DNA from: Candidatus Sumerlaeia bacterium
GTDB taxonomy: Bacteria; Sumerlaeota; Sumerlaeia; JADFCW01
Direction: 5' to 3'
Assembly (NCBI GenBank): GCA_026415575.1
Contig: JAOAGV010000003.1
Coordinates: forward strand, 1 to 64,000
Length of the DNA: 64,000 nucleotides
Shown: positions 39,126 to 48,808 of the stretch, piece after piece
Position numbering within the stretch: position 1 is the first letter of the stretch
Layout of the letters: the number at the start of each line of letters is the position of its first letter
Notes under the pieces: generated by a model
Seen by the model: only the letters and a program-made list of their open reading frames with translations
Databases searched by the model: none
Told to the model about the DNA's origin: nothing
Position numbers and translations under genes: made by a program

Positions 39126-40769
39126 ATGCATAACGAAAGCGGCGAACGCAGGCGGGTGCTGATGATCGGGCTCGACGGCGCCACGTGGGACGTTATCCGT
39201 CCGATGATTGCCGCAGGCCGGCTACCGACGCTGTCGCGCCTTGTGCGCGAAGGCGTCTCGGGCGTCCTGCGTTCAACCATGCCGCCGCTGAGTCCCGTGG
39301 CGTGGTCATCGTTTCTGACGGGTGTGAATCCCGGCCGACACGGCGTATTCGGTTTCGAAGAACCGGTCGAGGGGACGTATGATTTTCATCCGGTGACCTC
39401 GCGTCCTGCCGGCCGCCGCTCGCTGTGGCGAATCGTGAGCGATCACGGGCGGCGCGTCGTCGCGCTCGACATCCCGTTTTCCTGGCCGCCTGAGCCGGTC
39501 AACGGCTGTCTGGTGGCCGGATTCGGCGCGCCGGTGGGCGAAGGTGTCGAGTTCACTCATCCGCCGGCGTTGCGGCGCGCCCTTGAAAAGCGGTTCGGCG
39601 AATTCCGCGTTGCGGTTCCCAACATCAAGGCCGCACCGCCGCGCGAGGCCGTCTTCCGGCGCTGGGACCGCATTCTTGACAATCGCGCCCGTGTTGCCGA
39701 TGCGCTGATTGCCGAAGAAGATTGGGACGTCTTTATGATCGTCCTCGGCGTGACCGATCACATTCAGCACGGCGCATGGACCTGCTTCGAGCCGCTGCAC
39801 CCCGACTGGCGCTTGCCGGAGGCCGGGCAGGTCCGCGAGGCGCTCTTCCGCTACTACGCGCGCGCGGATGAATGGGTCGAACGGCTCATCGAGCGCGCCG
39901 GCCCCTCGATTCATGTCCTCGTTCTTTCCGATCATGGCTTCGGCACAACGCAGCGGGGGGATCTCACGCGGCAAGTGCTGATCGAACACGGCTGGCTGCG
40001 TTACCGCCCGTGGCCGCTGCTTTCGGGCCGACGTGCCATGGACTGGCTGCATCGCGCGTATCATGCCTCGCCATGGCTCAAGCGCCTGCTGCATCGCCGG
40101 CGCGCCGGGCGCCGTTGGCTCAAGCAGGCGGTTGCGCGGGCAATTGACTGGCCACAAACGCGGGCGTTTCCGGCGGCCATGGGCTGGCAGGTGTATATCC
40201 ACCGGTGCGGTGCTTTCCCGCACGGCTGTGTGGAGTCGGACGGCGACTATGCGCTGCTTTGCTCGCAGATTCGGGAAGCGATCGAGCACTGTCCGGCGGA
40301 CGGATTACCGCAAAGGCCGATTCGGCGCGTCTGGCATCGCGACGAGATTTATCGCGGCGAGGCCGCAGCCCGTGCACCCGATCTCTTTGTTGAATATCAG
40401 AACCTGCATACGCCAGGCAGCGGGACAACTCCGCCTCTCCCGTTGGGCGCCGTGCGCGACCTTGTCGGAAGCCACACGCTGGACGGCATCTTGATCGCGT
40501 GGGGCCCCGACATTGCCCACGCCAGTCTCGACGGCGCGCACATCGAGGATGTGATGCCCACTGCCCTGCACCTGATGGGTCTGCCCGTGCCCGACGATCT
40601 CGACGGCAGAGTTCTCGAACGCGCATTGCGGCCGGAATCGCTCCAACGGCGGCCTGTTTGCTATGAATCAGGCACAGGAGATGTCGTGTCCTCCACGGCT
40701 GCATCCCTTGCCGCCGACGCGGCCGAGTCGGTCAGAGAGCAGCTGCGGAATTTGGGCTATTTGGATTAG
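39126..40769 (+). CDS. Alkaline phosphatase-superfamily protein, paralogue 3
   Basis: VLMIGLDGATWDVIRPMIAAGRLPTLSRLVREGVSGVLRSTMPPLSPVAWSSFLTGVNPGRHGVFGFEE; C-terminus EQLRNLGYLD. Confidence 0.9.
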   Translation: MHNESGERRRVLMIGLDGATWDVIRPMIAAGRLPTLSRLVREGVSGVLRSTMPPLSPVAWSSFLTGVNPGRHGVFGFEEPVEGTYDFHPVTSRPAGRRSLWRIVSDHGRRVVALDIPFSWPPEPVNGCLVAGFGAPVGEGVEFTHPPALRRALEKRFGEFRVAVPNIKAAPPREAVFRRWDRILDNRARVADALIAEEDWDVFMIVLGVTDHIQHGAWTCFEPLHPDWRLPEAGQVREALFRYYARADEWVERLIERAGPSIHVLVLSDHGFGTTQRGDLTRQVLIEHGWLRYRPWPLLSGRRAMDWLHRAYHASPWLKRLLHRRRAGRRWLKQAVARAIDWPQTRAFPAAMGWQVYIHRCGAFPHGCVESDGDYALLCSQIREAIEHCPADGLPQRPIRRVWHRDEIYRGEAAARAPDLFVEYQNLHTPGSGTTPPLPLGAVRDLVGSHTLDGILIAWGPDIAHASLDGAHIEDVMPTALHLMGLPVPDDLDGRVLERALRPESLQRRPVCYESGTGDVVSSTAASLAADAAESVREQLRNLGYLD

Positions 40770-40791
40770 TCGAAATGATGAATGCGGAATG

Positions 40792-42345
40792 ATGAATGAG
40801 GCATTAGGCAGGAAAAGCGGCGAACGAAAGCGCGTTCTGGTTGTCGGTCTCGACGGCGCGGCGTGGGAGATTCTCCGGCCGATGGCCGACGAAGGACGCC
40901 TGCCATGCCTTGCCGCCCTGATGAGATGCTCGGCGTGTTGCGAATTACGCTCGACCGCGCCGCCGCTCACGCCGCCCGCTTGGTCGTCGTTTGCCACGGG
41001 TGTGGCGCCGGAAGAACATGGCGTTTTCGGTTTCAACTATCCCGACCCCCACGACTACTCACTGCGTCTGACCAGCGCGGCCGATTTACTGCGGCCGACG
41101 CTGTGGCAGCACCTCAGCAGCGCCGGCCTGCGTGTTCTGCTTCTCGACGTGCCGTTCACGTTTCCGCCGCAATCCGTCCACGGCTTCATGGTAAGCGGTT
41201 TCCCCACGCCGGCGGCCGGTTGTTTCACTCATCCATCTGATTTGGCCAACCGCTTCGATTGCGACGGCTTCGCTTGCGAGCGCCATCCCGCCGAGCCGCC
41301 CGACCCGGCTTCGGCCGGTTTTCTGGCGTGGCTCGACCGCTTCCTCGATGCGCGGCTGGCTCTTTTCCGAAAGCTTTCGGCGGCCGCGCCGTGGGACTTT
41401 GCCATGGTCGGCACGATGGCCCTCGATTGGGCGCAGCATGCATTGTGGAAATACTACGACCCGCGTTTTGTGTTTGCCTCCGAGCCGGAGGCCGCCGGAC
41501 ATCGCGAAACTTTGCGCGAAGTGTATCGCCGCGTGGACCGCTGGATTGGCGATTTGATCGGGAGCGCAAGCGGCGAGCCGAATGTCGTCGTGCTGTCCGA
41601 CCACGGCTTCGGCACGACCTATCACCATGACTGGATATGCGAGGCGCTTACGCAGGCCGGCTTGCTGCATTGGAGGTCGGGCGCGGGTGCGGTGCGGCGG
41701 CTGAGCCGGCGAATGCTGCAAATCGCGCGCTCCTCGCCGCATCTTCAACGTTGGGGCAAACGCCTGTTGGGCGAAACGCGGAGGGCGCGGACATGGGCGC
41801 GCACCGCGCGCGCCTACGACGCCATTGATTGGGAGCGGACACGGGTCTTCCCTGCGGGCGATTACCACCTTAATTTGTATGTTCACACGAAGGCACGGTT
41901 TGCGCGCGGGATGGTGGGCGCCGGAAGAGACTACGCACGGGTGTTGGAGGACGCAAAAAATGCAGTGCTGGAGTTTTGTCCGCCGGGCCACCGCTTGAAA
42001 CTCGCCCGGTCGGTTTCCTGCCCGGCGTGGCCCGCGGAAGAACGTGCGATTCGCCTGCGTCCGGACCTCATTGTCGAGCTGTCGGTGTTTCCGCCGTCGG
42101 CCGCGGCGTCCGTCGGGCAAATGGCCGGTTTGTGCGGTTTTCATGTTCCGTCAGGCGTTTTGATTTCTCCGTTGGAACAGCCGGCGCGAGCTGACATCTG
42201 CGGTGTTGCCCGGACAATTCTCGACTATTTTGGTGTTCCCCCGGCCGCCGGTTCCCAATCCACCCCTCCCGGACGTCCGGAATTCAGCGCCGCCGAAACC
42301 GCCGCCATGCTTGATTCGTTGCGCCGTCTCGGCTATATGGATTGA
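40792..42345 (+). CDS. Alkaline phosphatase-superfamily protein, paralogue 4
   Basis: VLVVGLDGAAWEILRPMADEGRLPCLAALM...PPAWSSFATGVAPEEHGVFGFNY; C-terminus DSLRRLGYMD. ATG at 40789 also possible. Confidence 0.9.
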   Translation: MNEALGRKSGERKRVLVVGLDGAAWEILRPMADEGRLPCLAALMRCSACCELRSTAPPLTPPAWSSFATGVAPEEHGVFGFNYPDPHDYSLRLTSAADLLRPTLWQHLSSAGLRVLLLDVPFTFPPQSVHGFMVSGFPTPAAGCFTHPSDLANRFDCDGFACERHPAEPPDPASAGFLAWLDRFLDARLALFRKLSAAAPWDFAMVGTMALDWAQHALWKYYDPRFVFASEPEAAGHRETLREVYRRVDRWIGDLIGSASGEPNVVVLSDHGFGTTYHHDWICEALTQAGLLHWRSGAGAVRRLSRRMLQIARSSPHLQRWGKRLLGETRRARTWARTARAYDAIDWERTRVFPAGDYHLNLYVHTKARFARGMVGAGRDYARVLEDAKNAVLEFCPPGHRLKLARSVSCPAWPAEERAIRLRPDLIVELSVFPPSAAASVGQMAGLCGFHVPSGVLISPLEQPARADICGVARTILDYFGVPPAAGSQSTPPGRPEFSAAETAAMLDSLRRLGYMD

Positions 42346-42348
42346 GCC

Positions 42349-43587
42349 GTGGAAACGACAAGCCCAACCGCTCGCCGACGCATTCTCTTTATCACGCAGG
42401 TGCTGCCCTATCCGCTCAATTCGGGTGCCAAGGTGCGGGCCTATTACATGCTGCGGCATTTGGCTGAACAGCACCGCGTGACGCTCTGTTCTCTGGTGCG
42501 GAAGACCGACGGCGCGGAGGCCGTCGAACATCTGAAGTCTTTTTGCGAGTCGGTTCATCTCGCGAGGGTCCGTCGGTCGCCGCTGCAGGACATTTGGGCG
42601 TTGGGAATCAGTCTGGCTTCGCAGATTCCGGTGCTGATTGCGCGCGAGCGCTCGGCGGAATTTGGCCGCATCGTCCGGCGTGCGATCACCACGTTTCACC
42701 CCGACGCCATTCACGTGGACCAGATCAAGGCCGCGCCACATGTCGAAGACCATCGCACCATTCCGCGCCTGATAGACATGCACAATGTGTATGACGGAAT
42801 GCTCGAAGGCCTTGCCCGCCTGACGCGCTCGCCGCTTCGCCGCCGGTTGCTTCAGCGCGAAGCGCGCCTGATGCGCCGCTACGAAACGCGCATCTGCACG
42901 GAGTTCGACGAGGTGCTGGCCGTGACCGACTTGAACGCCCGACGCCTGCAGGCCATGACGGCGCGCAAAAACCCCGTCATGTCTATTCCGATTTGCGTGG
43001 ACCCGTCGGCGGTTGCCGTGGTCGAGCCGCAGTCCGATATGCGCGAACTGCTTCTTCTCGGCCCGCTGGCGTATCCGCCGAATGCCGATGCCGCGCTGTG
43101 GATGATCCGCGAAATCCTGCCACTGATCCGGCGCGAGCGCCCCGACATCCGCATTCGGATTGTCGGCGAGCGGCCCGGCCGGCGGCTGCGGCGCGCGGCT
43201 TCCGCCGACCCGGCGGTCTCGCTCATGGGCTATGTAGATGACATGTCGCCGTTCTGGCCGCGGACGGCGGCGCTGGCCGTCCCGTTGCGCGCCGGCAGCG
43301 GCATGCGCGTGAAAATTCTCGATGCGATGGCGCGCGGCGTGCCTGTGATTTCAACCCCTCTGGGTGCCGAAGGCATCGAGGCGCGAAACGGCGACGAGAT
43401 TCTTCTGGCCGACCATCCTCCGGGTTTTGCACGAGCGATTGCTCGGCTGTTGGATGACGTTGACCTGCGGCGATCACTTTCGCAAAATGCGCGCCGCCTC
43501 GTGGAAGAACAATATGACTGGCGCAAGCGCTACCGCGACGCCGACGCGGTGTATGCGCGACTGCTTTCTCACGTCAACCGCACATAG
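42349..43587 (+). CDS. Glycosyltransferase, GT4-like (EPS/PEP-CTERM-associated type)
   Basis: GTG start; ILFITQVLPYPLNSGAKVRAYYMLRHLAEQHRVTLCSLVR...LAVPLRAGSGMRVKILDAMARGVPVISTPLGAEGIEA. Confidence 0.92.
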   Translation: METTSPTARRRILFITQVLPYPLNSGAKVRAYYMLRHLAEQHRVTLCSLVRKTDGAEAVEHLKSFCESVHLARVRRSPLQDIWALGISLASQIPVLIARERSAEFGRIVRRAITTFHPDAIHVDQIKAAPHVEDHRTIPRLIDMHNVYDGMLEGLARLTRSPLRRRLLQREARLMRRYETRICTEFDEVLAVTDLNARRLQAMTARKNPVMSIPICVDPSAVAVVEPQSDMRELLLLGPLAYPPNADAALWMIREILPLIRRERPDIRIRIVGERPGRRLRRAASADPAVSLMGYVDDMSPFWPRTAALAVPLRAGSGMRVKILDAMARGVPVISTPLGAEGIEARNGDEILLADHPPGFARAIARLLDDVDLRRSLSQNARRLVEEQYDWRKRYRDADAVYARLLSHVNRT

Positions 43588-43730
43588 AACCTGCAAGGAA
43601 TCGAAATTGAAAATGGGGTCGTGCGGGCAGCCACACAAGCCTCCGCGGAGGGTGGGCATGGAAAAAGTCCTCCGAAAGCGGGAACTCTATCCATCCAAAA
43701 CCGCATTCTACAGAGCATCCCGCAGGGCGC

Positions 43731-45176
43731 CTAAAGATTTTCCTCAAGCGCGGAGGGGATTGTTGCTTTTCTCATGGCCTCACGAATGCGCTGCCGCAGG
43801 TCGTTGACCCACGAATCGGGAAATTCGCCGCCGAGGCGGTAGAACACACTGTTGTTGGTCAGAAGCGGTTCGCTTTCCACCGGGGGATTTCCCATGCGCC
43901 GCACCTTTTCCCATTCCGCGGTAAATGGCATCGGAGAGAACTCTCCGAGCAGCGGCACAGCGCCGAGCGAGAGAACGTAGTCAATGGTTTGCTCGACCTC
44001 GCTGCGCGTTTGTTCGGGCAGGCCGAACAAGACATAGACGCCGACATTGGCCGGCGCGAAGCCCGCCTGCGCAAGGGTCTGCAGCGCCGATTCAAATTGT
44101 GCCAGATCGGCGCAGCGGTTCAGTGCGCGAAGCCGCGTGCGGTCGGCCGTCTCGATGCTGAGCCGCACCGTGCGAAATCCCACTTCTGCCATTGCATGGG
44201 CAACCGGCGGGCGAATGACCGAAAAATCCAGACCGTTGGGCGTGTGGAACCGAAGCGCAGAGGGCAGGCGCGACCGCGCGGCAATTAGGCGCCGGCAAAA
44301 CGGCAGGAAGTGACGGTCGGCGTCGGCCAGCAGGGCGTCGTCGTAAAATGCCACATCGCATTCCGGCCCGTCCCCGCGCTGTTCGAGGATGCGGATCAAC
44401 TCCTCGGCAGCCCGAACGGGATCGCGCTGTCGGAAGCGGCCGAACACTTTCCGCGACGCGCAGTAGGTGCACCGGTGCGGACAGCCGCGCGTAAGCATGA
44501 CCGGCAGGCAGTCGCGCGAGGACAAAAGATCATAAGCCGGCGGCGGCAGGGCGTCCAGATCATCCAAGTCCAGCAAGGGAACCGGCGGGCTCGGGCGAAA
44601 CCGGTCGTTGATCATCTGAAGCAGTGCATTCTCTCCCTCGCCCTCAATGATGAAATCGGCGCCGGATTCCCGCCGCGCGTGATCGGGAAACAATGTTGCA
44701 TAAATGCCGCCCAGTGCAATCGGCGCGCGGGGAAATCGGCGGCGCAGGCGTCGAATCGCCTCGACTGCGCCGGGATACCAATAGGCCATGCGCGATCCGA
44801 CGCAAATCAGGTCCATGTCGTCCAGTGCGTCCAACGCGCGCTCGAAATCTTCGAGGGCAATGCCGTAGCGTTTGAACCGGCGCGGGATTTGCCGCAGCGC
44901 CGGCGGCTTTTCGATTACCTGCGCGGGATATTTGCCGCAGGCAAACCGGCGCGGCTTCCAAGGACGTTCGGCCAGTGACGGATGATGGCGGTCCATGCAG
45001 TCGAGCAGAAAAGGCTCGCAACCGGCGCAGCGGGCTACGGCCGCCAGATAGAGAAGACCGAGCGGTCGCGCCCAGAGATCGAAGGCGGAAAAATCGGTGG
45101 CCCAAGGGTTGACAAAAAGAATTCGGGGCACGCGGCCGGCATGATGGGCAATTGCAGGGCGGGACAGGCAATTCAT
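43731..45176 (-). CDS. B12-binding-domain radical SAM protein
   Basis: TRGCPHRCTYCASRKVFGRFR (CxxxCxxC) after a B12-binding-like N-terminal domain. Confidence 0.9.
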   Translation of the reverse strand: MNCLSRPAIAHHAGRVPRILFVNPWATDFSAFDLWARPLGLLYLAAVARCAGCEPFLLDCMDRHHPSLAERPWKPRRFACGKYPAQVIEKPPALRQIPRRFKRYGIALEDFERALDALDDMDLICVGSRMAYWYPGAVEAIRRLRRRFPRAPIALGGIYATLFPDHARRESGADFIIEGEGENALLQMINDRFRPSPPVPLLDLDDLDALPPPAYDLLSSRDCLPVMLTRGCPHRCTYCASRKVFGRFRQRDPVRAAEELIRILEQRGDGPECDVAFYDDALLADADRHFLPFCRRLIAARSRLPSALRFHTPNGLDFSVIRPPVAHAMAEVGFRTVRLSIETADRTRLRALNRCADLAQFESALQTLAQAGFAPANVGVYVLFGLPEQTRSEVEQTIDYVLSLGAVPLLGEFSPMPFTAEWEKVRRMGNPPVESEPLLTNNSVFYRLGGEFPDSWVNDLRQRIREAMRKATIPSALEENL

Positions 45177-45263
45177 GATGCAGAATGGACAGGGTGGACA
45201 GAATGAACGAACACGCGGCACGCCTTCCTGCCGAAGATTCCGCTCCGGAACATCGCGATCGAA

Positions 45264-46232
45264 TCAGGCGGTGGTTTTCTCAAACTGCATCGGCGGGTGC
45301 AGGTGGCCGCCGTTGATGAGGTCCACACCCGTCAGCACCTTGCCGCCCGCCGGTTGCGCGCGCGTGATCACGAGATAGCCGTCGCCGGTGCGGACGACCG
45401 GCCCGCGGCCCGGCCAAATGCCGGCCACCTCGCCCGGTTTATGCTTGGGGTCGGCCAGCTCCGCGGCCTCGCGCGCGATCAACTTGTCTGCATCCATAAG
45501 GCGAAAGACCTTGCCGCCGGCTTTGGAAAAACAGCCGGGCCAAGGATTGAGGCCGTGAATGCGGCAGATGATCTCTTCGCTGGTCATCCGCCAGTCCAGT
45601 TCGCCGTCTGACTTCTTTAGCAGCGGGGCATGGGTGGCCTTGCTGTGATCCTGTGGCGTGGAAATAATTTTTTGCTCGCGTTCGACGGTGTCGAGCACTT
45701 GAAGCAACAAGTCGGCCCCGACGGCGCTCAACATGTTGCCGAGCGAGAGCGCGTCGTCGTCGTCGAGGATTTCGACCTCGCTTTGCGCGACAATGCCGCC
45801 GGTGTCGAGCCCTTCGTCCATGTGCATGATCGTGACGCCGGTCTTTCGCTCGCCGCGGATGATGGCCCACGGCACCGGCGCCGCGCCGCGATACTTCGGC
45901 AGAAGCGAGGCATGGACATTGAGGCAGCCAAGGCGCGGGACGGCAAGCACTTCGGGCGGAAGAATTTTGCCGTAGGCGACCACCACAATCACGTCGGGGT
46001 GGTAGGCAGCAAGCGTCTTGTGAAAATCGGTGCCGCGAATCTTTTCCGGCTGGAGAACGGGAATATTGTGCCGCACCGCCACCAGCTTGACGGGCGGGGG
46101 GTGAATTTGCCGGCCGCGCCCGGATGGCCGGTCGGGCTGGGTGACCACGCAAACCACCTCATGGCGCGATTCGATGAGCCGTTCCAGTGTCGGGACGGCA
46201 AAGTCCGGAGTTCCCATGAAGATAATCCGCAT
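45264..46232 (-). CDS. fmt: Methionyl-tRNA formyltransferase
   Basis: MRIIFMGTPDFAVPTLERLIESRHEVVCVVTQPDRPSGRGRQIHPPPVK...NVHASLLPKYRGAAPVPWAIIRGERKTGVTIMHMDEGLDTG. Confidence 0.97.
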   Translation of the reverse strand: MRIIFMGTPDFAVPTLERLIESRHEVVCVVTQPDRPSGRGRQIHPPPVKLVAVRHNIPVLQPEKIRGTDFHKTLAAYHPDVIVVVAYGKILPPEVLAVPRLGCLNVHASLLPKYRGAAPVPWAIIRGERKTGVTIMHMDEGLDTGGIVAQSEVEILDDDDALSLGNMLSAVGADLLLQVLDTVEREQKIISTPQDHSKATHAPLLKKSDGELDWRMTSEEIICRIHGLNPWPGCFSKAGGKVFRLMDADKLIAREAAELADPKHKPGEVAGIWPGRGPVVRTGDGYLVITRAQPAGGKVLTGVDLINGGHLHPPMQFEKTTA

Positions 46233-46349
46233 CGGTTCCTTCCACGGCGCGCGATGAAGTTCACGTCCTGAAAACGAATCTATTCCCGTGGCGGCGGCAA
46301 TGCAACGGGAACTTTCGCGCAAACGGGTATAAGGAAGTTGCGATGGAGT

Positions 46350-46432
46350 GTAGCATGGGCGTCTCGCTCATGACTCTTGCAACAAATCTGTCCAAAATCC
46401 CTTCATTCTTATGGGGGAGATGTCCATGCTAC
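46350..46432. repeat. Palindromic intergenic element, family D
   Basis: GTAGCATGGGCGTCTCGCTCAT (46350-46371) vs reverse complement of 46411-46432, 18/22 identical. Confidence 0.6.
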
Positions 46433-46505
46433 GGCCGAATCGCGATATTTCGGAAGTCCTTTTTCTGCAAAAACTGCTTGACAAGATGTTGGCGATGCAA
46501 GATTT

Positions 46506-46532
46506 TGTATTCAGAATTGTATTCAAAATACA
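46506..46532. promoter_or_regulatory. Candidate GntR operator upstream of the GntR gene
   Basis: TGTATTCAGAATTGTATTCAAAATACA: perfect TGTATT-N3-AATACA palindrome at 46518-46532 plus an upstream half-site; downstream of a TTGACA at 46478-46483. Confidence 0.5.
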
Positions 46533-46581
46533 TTTAATCGCTGAGGATTATTGATCATAAGCTCATAAGGGTCAAACATTC

Positions 46582-47238
46582 ATGCATGAAGAAACCGGCG
46601 ATGTCGTGAATCATGTCGGCTTGAGTCAGCTCGTTTATCAGAAAGTCAAAGCACTTATTCTGAATAACGTGCTGGCTCCCGGTCAGAAAATCACGCAAGA
46701 GGAAGTCGCCCGACGGCTCGGTGTCAGCCGCACCCCCCTGCTCAAGGCTTTGCAGATGCTCGAAAGCGAAATGCTGGTTGAGTCCATTCCGCGTCGGGGC
46801 GTTTTTGTCAAACGCATGGACCTTCGGGAAATCCGCGATGCGTTTGATTGCCGCGAGGCGTTGGAGAGTATCGCCACACGGCTGGCCGCCGAAAAAATCA
46901 CCGATGCCGAGGTGGCTGAGATCCGCTTGCTGTTTGCTCCGTTTCTGGCCGAGCGCGACCGGATTGATCTGAAGCAATACGAGGCGGCCGACCGGCGGTT
47001 TCACGCGCGAATTGTCGAAATCAGCGGCAACCGTATTCTCGCCAATCTTGAAGTGCTGGGCAATATCCAGCTGATTGTCTATCAGCGGGGGCTGATCCGT
47101 CCGCCGTCGGAGACGCTGCCCGAGCATATGGCCATCATCGAGGCTTTGGAGAAGCACGACAGCGAGACGGCGGAACAGTTGATGCGCGCGCATTTCAAAG
47201 CCTCGCGCGACCGGATAGACCAGATGTTGCGCGAATAG
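46582..47238 (+). CDS. GntR-family transcriptional regulator (FCD domain)
   Basis: LSQLVYQKVKALILNNVLAPGQKITQEEVARRLGVSRTPLLKALQMLESEMLVESIPRRGVFVKRMDLREIRDAFDCREALESIA. Confidence 0.93.
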   Translation: MHEETGDVVNHVGLSQLVYQKVKALILNNVLAPGQKITQEEVARRLGVSRTPLLKALQMLESEMLVESIPRRGVFVKRMDLREIRDAFDCREALESIATRLAAEKITDAEVAEIRLLFAPFLAERDRIDLKQYEAADRRFHARIVEISGNRILANLEVLGNIQLIVYQRGLIRPPSETLPEHMAIIEALEKHDSETAEQLMRAHFKASRDRIDQMLRE

Positions 47239-47491
47239 GAGGAATCGCAGTTCACAGCACCGGCGTTGGAGTAGAACAAACAGAGTGCTTTCCGTCAGGG
47301 AAATAAACGATTTGGAAAAAAAAAGCAATTTATCCCTTGGAAAAGGTTTGCCCTCTGTCTTTCGCAAGGAGTGAAGCAGAAAAGACAATCTGGATAAAAT
47401 GGGTTGCAATGGAGAAAGTGGTCTGACCCAAATACCCGATGTCAGGAATAGTCAGCCTTGACGCAAAAGATCATTCCAGGGAGGAGAAGTC

Positions 47492-48538
47492 ATGAAAAGG
47501 CAAGAAGTGTATTTAAAGGCTGTGCTGGTGCTCGCGATGTCGGTTGTGTTGAATTCACTGGCATTGCCACAAGGGCCGGTGGCCCATTGGCCGCTGGATG
47601 GCAACGGCAACGACATCAGCGGGAACAACCTGCACGGCACGCTCAACGGTAATGTGACGCCTACGTCCGACCGTCTGGGGATCAACAACAAGGCGATGCG
47701 GTTTGGTGGCGGGGCCAATGACTATATTACTGTGCCGGACAGTCCGCCGCTGCAAATCACGGGCGCGCTGACGTTGGCCGGCTGGGCGTATCTGACGACG
47801 ACAACGAACAACCCGCGGATTGTGGCCAAGGGCGGGGCCAGTGGACAGCGCTGCTGGGGGCTATGCGTCGAGGGGGCATCGGGCGGCATTGTACGGCCGG
47901 GGAATTTTCAGATCGCCTCGAACTCGACCACCAACCTCAGCTGCCTGACATCCGGCCCTGTTCCGTTGAACCAGTGGTTCCATCTGGCCGGTGTGTTCCG
48001 CCCCGGTGTGGCTATGGAGATTTATCTCAACGGGCGGCTGAGCCGCACATCGGCCACGGTTCGCACTACGCACTTCAACAATACGCTTGGCGTGATGATC
48101 GGCAATCGCGCCGGCGCCACCAATGTGGGCTGGAAGGGCGATTTGGATGATATCCGGGTTTATGATCGTGCATTGAGTGCGGCGGAAATTGCCGCACTGG
48201 CCGTTTATGCCCCGGTCACCACGCCGTCGGCACCCACGCTGACGCGCGCGCAGGCGGGCGACCGACAGGTGTTGCTGGAATGGACTGCCCCTTCGGGCAC
48301 GGTGAACGGCTATCGGGTGTATCGGAGCCAGACCAGCGGCGGGCCCTATACGCTTGCAACCAGTACGACCACGCAGTTGACGGCCACGGTCACGGGGTTG
48401 ACCAACGGCACGACGTATTATTTTGTGGTGCGGGCCTACAACTCGGCGGGCGAAAGCCCCAATTCCAACCAGTTGTCGGCAACGCCGGAATCGGGCGTGA
48501 GCTTGGGTACGCGCCGCTGGGAATTGTATGAACGATAA
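47492..48538 (+). CDS. Secreted LamG (concanavalin A-like) + FnIII protein with C-terminal RWELY motif
   Basis: Signal peptide; GPVAHWPLDGNGNDISGNNLHGTLNGNV...GDLDDIRVYDRALSAAEIAAL; FnIII; ends LGTRRWELYER*. Confidence 0.9.
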   Translation: MKRQEVYLKAVLVLAMSVVLNSLALPQGPVAHWPLDGNGNDISGNNLHGTLNGNVTPTSDRLGINNKAMRFGGGANDYITVPDSPPLQITGALTLAGWAYLTTTTNNPRIVAKGGASGQRCWGLCVEGASGGIVRPGNFQIASNSTTNLSCLTSGPVPLNQWFHLAGVFRPGVAMEIYLNGRLSRTSATVRTTHFNNTLGVMIGNRAGATNVGWKGDLDDIRVYDRALSAAEIAALAVYAPVTTPSAPTLTRAQAGDRQVLLEWTAPSGTVNGYRVYRSQTSGGPYTLATSTTTQLTATVTGLTNGTTYYFVVRAYNSAGESPNSNQLSATPESGVSLGTRRWELYER

Positions 48539-48808
48539 TCAGTTTTGCCACTGAAGGGCGCCGGCGGGTAGCGGCGTCGCGCAGGCGCGCCAAAAAGCTG
48601 TTTTCCATCCGAACCAAATACGTGTTGTTTCGGGGCAGGGGGAAAGGGAGAAAAATGTAGTTCAATCGGCTTGTAATACAAACATACAAGGCATGACGAT
48701 TTTGCTTGACAGCCCGCGGCAGTTTAAGGACGAGTTGCCAATAGAACGAGCGGGACAAGGGGTTTTGGTATTTATCCCCATATTATCATCATAAAAGGAG
48801 AACACAGC

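Noticed and set aside
43588-43730. Possible ncRNA or tRNA in the gap after the GT4 gene
   Set aside because: No tRNA-like cloverleaf or clear hairpin-terminator structure could be drawn.
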